A stretch of DNA of 64,000 nt from Fragilariopsis cylindrus CCMP1102 (taxonomy: Eukaryota > Bacillariophyta > Bacillariophyceae > Bacillariales > Bacillariaceae), in the NCBI GenBank assembly GCA_900095095.1, contig FMBT01000325.1, forward strand, positions 186,001-250,000, given 5' to 3'. Made by a program: the position numbers and the translations under genes. Within the stretch, counting starts at the first letter, position 1. The number at the start of each line of letters is the position of its first letter. This document shows positions 55,745-64,000 of the stretch, in pieces. The notes below the pieces were generated by a model, which worked only from the letters and a program-made list of their open reading frames with translations, was not told where the DNA came from and searched no databases.

Positions 55745-57576
55745 CTAATCAAGATGATTACTTTTAGAAAGTAGTATCTTATTCATAAGTGCTCTTGTTG
55801 GTCTCCCCGAGGAACTTTTGGTACTTGCAAGATATACTGACGGAGTACTGGACAATTCTTCTTCAATTTTGTTTGAGGCATAGATATGCCAAGGATGGTC
55901 CTAATATAAACGACATGGGAAATGGGAGAGAGAAAAAGATAAGATATATCTTTTAACTATTTACATTAAAATACACTTATTTGTTATAAAATCCCGATTC
56001 TGATGCAACATTTTTTCTTTTTCCTTACCTCATCCATCACTGAATTCGTCAATATTACACGAGTTTGTTCGTCCGAACCAATAGAAAGTGCGTTACCAAT
56101 CCAGCAGTATGATGGTGGAGAGCTACCAAAAAGGAAAAGAGAGAAAAACGATGAGTCAAAAGAAGAGAGAACAAACAATATTGTCATCATCAACGACAGC
56201 AACAGAACAACAGCAATGAATGGAGACCCAAAAAAGATGTATAAATATATATATGTATATATATATCTGTAGTACCCAACTTACAAATCTCGTAATATAA
56301 AAGGTGCTGGTCCACGTGGTGGTTCTGTTCCACCGTAAAAACTAGCTTGTTGAAAGAATCCATTTTGATTATGATAAATTTGATTATGAATATTATCGAT
56401 TGATTTATATTCATCATCATCATCATCATCGTCATAATAGTTTGTACTTCTATTTCTTTTTTTATTGTTATTTTCATTTTCACCATACGATAAGAATCGC
56501 GGAGACAAAACAATGACAGGAAGTTGTTGTATGAACGCACACGCGATCGTTGTTTGTAAATCATTGATTGTATTTAAGGATGGTACAGGTGGATTAAATT
56601 CTTGATTGAAATCGGTCGGTTGTACAACGATCAATAATCCATTCGTTGCATCCACGGCATAGTTATCATCATTATTACTATTACTATACTTTCGTTTTCT
56701 ATGAAGTGCTTTCGGTATACCATCAGAAATAGTTTGTATTATAATATGATTGTATGCCTCTCGTTCTCTTTTTTTAGTACAGTTGTTTTGTAAGAATTGC
56801 ATTTCTCTCCTTGCCAATAATGCCTCCTTGATCGTATTGAAACTAAGAACGACCGGACGATACGATGATGATACTGATTTTGATTTTTTATTATCATTAT
56901 TATTATTTTCATACTCCCTCCAAGAATAATTCGATGATAATTTAGCTGCCAATATCAATGATATACGTCGTTGGGAACTATTCGGACCTATACGTGTACG
57001 TGTACGTTTATTTGTACTTGTAGTAGTAGGAATATTTTTACTTGAAGAAGATGCGAATAAAAATTCAGCACCATCAATTTCAACTCCAATTCTACCAGCA
57101 TCACTTGAACTTCGTGTTGGACGATGTGTATATAAACTATTCGATCTTGCATTATGTGCTATAGCTGGATCAAGTCTTTGTTTATTATAAAGTGTACCAG
57201 CAATAGCATCAAATGCATCATTCACAACCTGGATTGGTTCTGTTGGACATTTTGCTTCTGTATTATAAGCATTTTCTTTATAATATGTTATACCCCATTC
57301 ATCCTTTGGATCTGCTGCTGCTGCTGCAGATATAGATGCTGATGTTGAATCTGACGATGATTCTGAATCTGATGATGATGACATTGACATTGACATTGAC
57401 ATTGATAGTAAATGGCTGTTACTTTTTCTCTTGTTCGTAGAAAAACAATTATAATCATAATTATGAATGGGTATTTGGAAGCTGAAAACCAATCTGCTAC
57501 TACTTGCACTGTAGTAAATATAAATACACAATAAGTACGTGCAGTAGGAAATAAGTTTTAATTTTACTTCTTTCAT
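55745..57576 (-). CDS. DUF1995-like plastid-type protein
   Basis: Exons are 57576-56285, 56122-56029 and 55900-55745, giving 513 aa. The start MKEVKLKLISYCTYLLCIYI forms a signal peptide followed by SASSSRLVFSFQIP, a plausible Phe-led plastid transit start. Then come a run of Met-Ser repeats (MSMSMSMSM) and Ser/Ala tracts. The main domain has GRIGVEIDGAEFLF, ISLILAAKLSSNY, NGLLIVVQPTDFNQEF and PVIVLSPRF, alternating beta strands and helices as in DUF1995 proteins of plastids. It ends with PAPFILRDFSPPSYCWIGNA across an intron, and HPWHIYA. The DUF1995 assignment is from pattern memory only and is moderate. Asn- and Asp-rich insertions interrupt the domain, including an Asp7 run. Confidence 0.68.
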
Positions 57577-58674
57577 CGTAGAGGCGAAGTAGTAAACTAA
57601 ATGCCGTAGCAATAACCTTCAAATGCCCCTACACTTCAATCGATCGTCGGCAATAATCGAATAATGAATAAAAAGGTAGAGTGAAGAGTGAAGAATATCA
57701 TAATGATGATGGAAGATGGAACGATGGAAGATGATGGAACGATGGAACAGATTGAAGATATTATGATTTAACCCCCACACATCACGATAATGAATAAGCA
57801 AATGGAAAGACATGATTTAGTCTCTTCTGGGATGTGATGCCATAAAAAATTTGGTTGGATAATAATTAATTCATGTCGACCATGTAATTCCTTGACTTGT
57901 TTCACATTAAGTACTGTAGTTCTTCTATGTTCATTGATGATATAATGTCTGCATTCACACAAGCTGAGAGAACATCATCAGAAGTCAACTATGATACGGC
58001 GTGCTTGGAATCAGAAATTGCAGTGGTGTCATGTCAGGATTTTTGGCAAACGTTGCAGCTCCCTATTCCCATACACTAAAGAGATTCTTAAATTGTATAT
58101 GTATCTACTCTCATGATATGTCAAAATCTGCACTAGCCCCGCCCCTAGGATACAACTAGAGATAGATACCATTGGTGGATCATCAACGAAGAATTACATC
58201 TTTGAAGAATTACATATTTCCAGCATAGTCATGGTGGTGGAACATGACCAGACAGAGTAATTTTTATTGTTATCCCATTTGAATAAACAAATGCACAATA
58301 AGCATCACAGGCAGAAAATAGGTCAAATCATATGCATTTCATTGGTGGAAGCTATTACATGTAAAATCACTTATCATTTGTATTATTAAAGTAAAGAAAA
58401 CTAGAGCAATTGATGATGACAATCCCACACTCAAAAATAAATAATAATGATCTCCTTTTTCACTGCGATTGGGAAGCGTAGAATGAGTACAATTATTTTT
58501 GCTGTTGTTCCTATTAGAATCCAACCAAGTTGTTGCTAGAGAGAGAATAATAGAATATGGGGGGGGAGGGGGGGTTATTGATAGAGGAGAAGGAACAAGA
58601 TGGTGAAAAATAAAAAATGATGCCCTCCCAATTAATAGTAAAAAGTTATAAAAATAAAAGACCAAAATAAAGAC

Positions 58675-58680
58675 AAAAAA
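58675..58680 (-). terminator. Pol III terminator (T6)
   Basis: Six T on the minus strand begin one or two bases after the 5S 3' end, the normal RNA polymerase III stop signal. This supports a functional 5S gene. Confidence 0.85.
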
Positions 58681-58681
58681 G

Positions 58682-58798
58682 GAGAACAACACCTGGGATT
58701 CCAACGTGGTCCCCCACCGTAGTACTAACCAGGCCTGAACATGCTTAACTTCGCTGAGCAGACGGGAAGCGGTGCTGTCATGTTAGTATGGTCGTTCT
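58682..58798 (-). rRNA. 5S ribosomal RNA
   Basis: The minus strand reads AGAACGACCATAC at the 5' end and CCAGGTGTTGTTCT at the 3' end; these pair as helix I. In between are GAAGTTAAGCATGTTC (internal box A region) and GGCCTGGTTAGTACT (box C region), both characteristic of eukaryotic 5S rRNA and Pol III type 1 promoters. Length is about 117 bases, within the usual 117-121. It is a single copy in this window, between protein genes and not next to an rDNA unit. The ends are uncertain by one or two bases. Confidence 0.95.
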
Positions 58799-59238
58799 CT
58801 CTTTTTCCTCCGGATTTTGTTTCTATAAACAAAAGAAAACTAAGGAAGTGGAGGCAGAAAACGGCATTTTGTGATGTTGTTTACAGTTGAAACGAGCATT
58901 TTTTCAGACAACAACTTGCCAAGAAATGCACATCACAGTAATTTTGTACTGGAAACAACGGCGTTATTTTTAGATGTTAATAGTCCGACGTATTTTTTTA
59001 GTTTGACATCGGCATCGACATGATGGTAATATTCCACTTATATAGTAGAACTGAGAGTAGAATATTCAACCAGCAAATACAGTATCACAGTCTATATAGA
59101 GCATAAGCGAGAAGTTAGAGGCAGAACGAGAACGAGAACAAGAGCATAAATGAACGACATTCTTCGAACATTATCTTATTGAAAATTAATTTCCAATTGA
59201 TAGCGTATCATCAATAATCGACTTTCTTTACGCATGCA

Positions 59239-59336
59239 ATGTTGACTTCTCAATCGCATCAGGATAAGACTAACGACGACAATCATAATGATAATAGCAT
59301 AAACCAGGAAGAACAAGTAACCTTAAATAATGACAA

Positions 59337-59367
<31 letters not shown>

Positions 59368-61004
59368 AACGAGACAAAAAGAATAATAAGAAGAAGAGCA
59401 AAAAATATTGTTTTATTAACATATGAGTTTACATATAGTCCATTTAGTGGTAATGGTATCTTAGCAAGATCTTTGGTAAAATCATTACTCGGTTGGGGAT
59501 GTACTGTAACTGTTTGGTGCTGTCGACCATCATCGAGTAATAGCGGTGATGATGATATCAATAATAACAATAACAGTAACAACAAGAACAAGAACAAGAA
59601 CAGTAATGACAATCACTTAACTTTACCTGAAATATCTCAAGATTCTGTTCGACGGTTGACAGTATTATCTAATATAGTCAATGGAAAATCTTGGAAATGT
59701 CTTGATGAGCAATCCTGTTGGAAAGATTTTACTATATCCAATCTTTCTTCTTCTTCTTCGCCTATTATTGATGATGAACAACAAAGGAATATTCTTCAAC
59801 ATGCTCTATTACAGGCAAATAATGTCGTCTGTACGATTGATTGGTCTGGTGCTGTTGCATATCGATCATTGGAATCGGCAACAATGATAATACCAGACCA
59901 GACATTTCGTCTTTATCTTAATTTTCGTGTGTATAGTTTAGGAATAACTAATAATGACGATAATACCGGTAATGCTGATACAGGTGGTAGCAACGATGAT
60001 GATGACGACGACAGTCGTATCAATAATCGTCGAGCATGGTATGATAATTTGAATACAAGGCGATGAAAGATGCTGACGTTGTGATTTCGTTATCATCAAA
60101 AGATACCCAATACTTGTACGGTATACAGGAAAAATTCTCGAAACAAGAACAAACACAGCAACAAGAGGGAGTACAGCAACTAGTAGGAGTACAATTGCAT
60201 GAGCAGCCAGCAATCATAAAGAAACCAATTGAAATAGTCCTTCCTCCACTAAGAAAAGATATGCATAGATTTGCTACTAAAAACGGCACTTCCGAAGATT
60301 TTTTCTTCATCTACCTGATTCTATCCAATCTCTAATCAGTATGGTTGATGATGATGATACTACAACTCATCTTTTTTCGAAACGACCACTTATAACATGT
60401 GTGGCACGACAATCACCAGAAAAATGTATCCACGATTTGTTGCATTTATTGAGATGGCTGCCAATACCGGTATTTTAGAACAATTGAACCTTACAGTTGT
60501 TTTAGCAGGGGCCGTATCAGATTTAAATTATGCTCAACAATTACATAAGAGATTATTACGAGCTGTCCCAACAGCAATAATCATTGATCGATTCCTTTCA
60601 CCGTTCGAATTAGGAGCTCTATTTGCTCATACGATATTAAATTTCCATCCTCCTTCTTATGATGCATACGGGATGACTGTAATTGAAGCAGCTGCATTTG
60701 GTGCACCTACAGTATTAGCAGGTACATCAATAGGAGCATATCGATTATTAGGAGAAGATGCGTGTATCCAAGTAGAGATGGTGGCTGACAATGAGAATTA
60801 TAATAATAGCAACAATGAAAGGAACGTAATATATTTTCTCATGATTCTTTGAATACTATAACAAATTTCCTTACAGAATGCAAGAACGATGATATGATAT
60901 GGAAAGAACTTTCATTGAAAGCCCAAGAAAAGGCACTTGGATGGGACGAAGAATCATACGGGAAACAAATGTTGGATATTATTGATAAATATTCAGTGCA
61001 ATAA
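59239..61004 (+). CDS. GT4-type glycosyltransferase
   Basis: This is a GT-B-fold sugar transferase; donor and acceptor cannot be told. Single exon, 589 aa when four frame breaks are bridged. The N-terminal Rossmann domain starts NIVLLTYEFTYSPFSGNGIL with LARSLVKSLLGWG, a typical GT4 opening. The middle has MKDADVVISLSSKDTQYL. The C-terminal domain has RPLITCVARQSPEK, LNLTVVLAGAVSD, ELGALFAHTILNFHPPSYDA and YGMTVIEAAAFGAPTVLAG, the GT4 sugar-nucleotide loop with the acidic pair. Asp and Asn runs (DDDDDDDD, NNNNNSNNKNKNKN) interrupt the first half. Breaks near 60045, 60297, 60420 and 60830 each fall in a T or A run, and adding four bases makes the length divisible by three. No signal peptide is seen, so a cytosolic enzyme is likely. 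Best judged intact. Confidence 0.82.
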
Positions 61005-61271
61005 TAGAAAGACGAAGCATTAGTAATTGTATATGGTCCTACCTTTACCGGTCTTTACCGGTATTGTCTATCATAATAATCACGTTACCAATAGTGAAAT
61101 CTTCCTTATATCTTCGCGCGTGGACACTTCAAGGCGAAGGAACGTGCTAAATGATATTAAAAAAATCATTTCAGGTTTTCGTGAGAAAGCAAAGTTTGCA
61201 GAACAAGAACTTTCGCAACGAAGGTTTGTTAACCATGCTTACATATATTTACATATGATCATCTTCCCATC

Positions 61272-63285
61272 ATGTCTACTTCTTTCTCATTATATCCACA
61301 TCAGCTGGAGGCTTTAAATAGTGCAAAGACTAGAAACACAATAGTCAACTTACCGACTGGCGAGGGAAAAACTCTGATAGCAGCCAAACTAATTGAGCAC
61401 CATATATCTAATGAACCATCCAAAAAGGTGGCTTTCTTAGTACCAACTCGAGCTCTTGTGGCGCAGCAGTCATCCTACTGTAGACGGCACTGTAGGCTCT
61501 CTAATCCTGATTCCCCTGCTCCTGTTGTTGTTCAACAGCTTGTCGGTCAAGATCAAGCAGAATGGACTCAAGCCGATTGGGACAGCTGCATACGCAGAAG
61601 TCACATCCTTCTAGGAACGGCAGCAATTTTTCAGCAAGCTTTCGTCACCGACAAGTACATCGACATCAGCATGTTTTCTCTGATTGTATTTGATGAGTGT
61701 CACAACGCTTGTGGAAACTCGCCCATGGCTGCCGTCATGAGAGATGCTGTTGCCCCTCATCAAGAGAAGGGCTTCGATGGCCCTCGCATCCTTGGACTCA
61801 CGGCTTCTTTCATCAACGGCAGCATGAATAATATCGAAAAGAAAAGAAGAGAAATTGAAACCTTACTTCTTTCGACAATTATATGCCCAGACGTTATAAA
61901 TAGAATTGATGACGACCGATTCAAATTCATTAGTTGGAGCAAGGCTAGAGATGCCGCAGTGCATAAAACAGCGATCGAAAATCATGTGACGCGGGCTGTC
62001 CAGCACGTTAAAGCGATCAAAGAAATCACCAAGGCGGTTCGAAACTGTACTCATGTTTTTGAAGAATTGGGGTGTGACGCCTTAGTATTTTACATTGACA
62101 AAGTGATCGTTAATCAAATCAATGTAAAAGCACGACACCTGAAAGAGCAGGTTGACGCTGCTAGCGTACGCCTTGCTGATCGGATGTTGCGGGGCATCCC
62201 GCATCTGAAGCTCGAGTTGAAGGTATTATGCCAGGGTTTAGAAGCAGATCCTGTGATACAGGAAACTGATAGCATGTCGATGAAAGTTCGATGCCTTATT
62301 GACCTATTGATACCACTCTTTAGAGAAAACGGCAGCGGGTACAGAGGTATCGTATTTGTAGAACGAGTGGCCCTGGTTTCATCGATGGCAAAGGTACTAA
62401 ATGATGCGTTGACTTCGTTTATGATTCGGTGCGGTGCAGTTGCGGGGACAGGGAGTCAAAACGAAAACGAACGTCAGTCACAGCTCGATATGTTCAGGAG
62501 TGGCGAAATCAGATACTTGTATCTACTGCCGCCCTTGAAGAGGGCATTGATGTATCCGAGTGCGCATTTGTGGTGCGATATACATCAATCACCACTACAA
62601 AAGCTCATATTCAAGGCGCTGGAAGAGCTCGTCACCCCAAAGCTCTTATCTTGTACTTTGAAAATGACCCTCAGCTAGAACGGCGGAAAGAGAAGGCCCT
62701 GAACGTCGCTGCAAAGGATAAATCACTTTCGTTGACCACGCAAGAGCTTCAAAAGGCAGCCACCTCAATCAATATACCATTTGATGAACGGCATCCATAC
62801 CCTTTCCAAGGTAGACGAGTCATAGATGCTGATGATCAAGGCGAGGTCAATGTGTTCAATTGTAAGCAATTTTCAATCAATACTGCTCGATGAGCTTGGG
62901 CGCCTCCATTCAACCCAAAAAGTTTCTTTTCAAATACGAATGGACAGCAGGTGGACGGAAAGTTCTTTCAATGGTTCGCTACCCATCACCACACGGTTGG
63001 GTAACTCTATCGTACATCGACTTTAAATCCTTCTGGGGGAAAACTAATTTCGATCCAATATTTTGTGAACAGCGAGTCAAACGCAAAACTACATTAGAGA
63101 AGGAAGAGATGTGCTTCGTATACATGGTGGTTGTACAACTACGCGAAGACAAATTTCTTAATTCTCATAACAAGGTGAATCCAACGATTGGAATTCATGT
63201 CCGCCAGAACTGCCCTCTAGATGCAGACTGGCCTCGAACGATTGCAATCAACAATAGAGTATTCCAGAGCGAAAATATGTTGTAG
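61272..63285 (+). CDS. Dicer-type DECH helicase with dimerisation-like domain, no RNase III
   Basis: This is a superfamily-2 helicase of the Dicer/RIG-I/FANCM group. It has 671 aa with two frame breaks (near 62505 in an A3 run and 62872 in a T4 run) bridged, and the total then divides by three. Q-like YPHQLEAL is at 8-15, Walker A PTGEGKT at 28-34, DECH at 141-144, motif III LTAS at 176-179. The helicase C half has GIVFVERVALVSSM, ILVSTAALEEGIDVSECAFV with VRY, and IQGAGRARHP. Then VNVFNCKQFFNQYCSMSLGA looks like the start of the Dicer dimerisation (partner-binding) domain, in which an Asn-x-Tyr-Cys motif is typical, with an unassigned domain to residue 671. The stop is 370 bases before the next gene, so no PAZ or RNase III domains follow. 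It may act with a separate nuclease in small-RNA or antiviral defence; that is inference. Confidence 0.8.
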
Positions 63286-63600
63286 GTAGATTCCTACTGT
63301 ATAATTATTGATCCACTCACATATGAATAGCCAAGCTATGTTTGAATGTAGTAAGTGATTGTATTCAAAACCTTTCCAAGGATGACCACAACAACGGCGA
63401 CAATACTAAAGATGATGATAATTTATAATTGGACGATGAAGATGAGGTATATATATAATTTCAAAATTTTATCTAATTGTTGTCTATCTATACTGCCTGC
63501 CTGCTTGCCTCGTTACTATCAAAACGCTATGAAAGATAACAAATAATGGTCTGGAATCGTCTTTGAATGCTTACTACACTACTCTCGAGGAGTGATTTTT
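63286..63600. other. Convergent intergenic region
   Basis: About 315 bases between convergent 3' ends. No gene or RNA is seen. Confidence 0.4.
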
Positions 63601-63987
63601 TTATGCCACCGGTGCGTACTGTTTGTACGAGACGTGTTGTAGCTTTGGCGAACTCGCACATTTCGGAATACGAATCTCTTCCTCTGCCTTTAGCTTCTTT
63701 ATATACTGATTCCAAGCATCCAGCGCACTATCGTCCTCGTTTATTCGATTTTGTTCTTGTTCTTGTTGTATTTTCAGAAGAAGCATATCACCCCACGGAA
63801 TAGGGTCTACATCTGGTCCATCAGGTGGATCTTCCTCCAAACCACATTCCACCATGAAGGCTGTATGTCGCATTTCTCCAATCTCATCATCTTGATAGAA
63901 ACAATCATCGATCAAATGATTTTCCAATCTAGGAATAATTTCTATTCTAGTAACGAGCTCAACGGACCATTGAATAAGCATTACCAT
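63601..63987 (-). CDS. Unknown protein, 5' end possibly outside window
   Basis: I do not recognise the family. The frame runs from MVMLIQWSVELVTRIEIIPR through LENHLIDDCFYQDDEIGEMR and HTAFMVECGLEEDPPDGPDV to DPIPWGDMLLLKIQQEQEQN, with a basic end. It remains open to the window edge, so either the start is the ATG at 63987 (128 aa) or the gene extends beyond 64000. The dense acidic region and the well-formed helical pattern argue for a real, conserved gene. Probably soluble. Confidence 0.6.
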   Translation of the reverse strand: MVMLIQWSVELVTRIEIIPRLENHLIDDCFYQDDEIGEMRHTAFMVECGLEEDPPDGPDVDPIPWGDMLLLKIQQEQEQNRINEDDSALDAWNQYIKKLKAEEEIRIPKCASSPKLQHVSYKQYAPVA

Positions 63988-64000
63988 AATGGCAAAAAAG

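Larger units (their letters stand above)
57577..59238. other. Intergenic region holding the 5S rRNA gene
   Basis: This 1.66 kb holds the 5S rRNA gene and its terminator, a G-rich run at 58559-58575, and A/T-rich DNA. The plus-strand frame at 57897-58079 has no protein character. Confidence 0.6.

Noticed and set aside
1-64000. Virus-like elements, LTR elements, DNA transposons or CRISPR arrays
   Set aside because: No reverse transcriptase, integrase, transposase or capsid-like frame, no long terminal or inverted repeats, and no spaced direct-repeat array were recognised. The phage-type domain at 36351-38036 lies in an intact host-style gene.

Overview
This window looks like nuclear DNA of a diatom or a close photosynthetic stramenopile. 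Genes have short introns of about 90 to 270 bases with GT-AG ends, and proteins carry long Asn, Ser, Thr and Asp runs. Several predicted proteins begin with a signal peptide followed by a Phe-led plastid transit start (AFVP, SFE, SFSTAPAF, GFS), the leader type known from diatoms. The glycine decarboxylase, plastid fibrillin, phytochelatin synthase and PPR genes also fit a photosynthetic protist.

Layout. 0-8 kb: a cullin (minus, last exon outside the window), an unknown plastid-type protein (plus) and a two-HMG-box protein (minus). 8-16.6 kb: a multi-pass membrane protein, a Qb-SNARE whose start codon is an exon by itself, mitochondrial glycine decarboxylase, and a small two-helix membrane protein. 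18-25.5 kb: a very large kinesin converging on a PP2C phosphatase. 27-36 kb: galactokinase with a secretory or plastid-like leader, an acidic protein of unknown function, ORC6, a 78-residue protein and a plastid-type PPR protein. 36-44 kb: a protein with a phage-type homing-endonuclease-associated domain, a TLDc protein, phytochelatin synthase and a fibrillin. 44-57.6 kb: a 1,432-residue disordered protein with two internal tandem duplications, a SNAP-like protein, an apyrase and a DUF1995-like protein. 57.6-64 kb: a 5S rRNA gene with a Pol III terminator, a GT4-type glycosyltransferase, a Dicer-type helicase without RNase III domains, and a partial conserved-looking gene.

The strongest novelty candidate is the gene at 18126-23424. 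It joins a kinesin-4 motor and stalk to what reads as a PRC1/Ase1/MAP65 microtubule bundler. In animals and plants these are separate proteins that work together at the spindle midzone or phragmoplast. Here they appear to be one 1,698-residue polypeptide.

Caution about the assembly. Ten genes are interrupted by single-base frame breaks, 21 in all. Every one that I checked is restored by one extra base in or next to a short homopolymer. The pattern points to under-called homopolymers in the assembly rather than decay, so I treat these as intact genes. No virus-like element, LTR element, CRISPR array or tRNA was recognised. Genes are independent eukaryotic units with no operons; several divergent pairs share short promoters.
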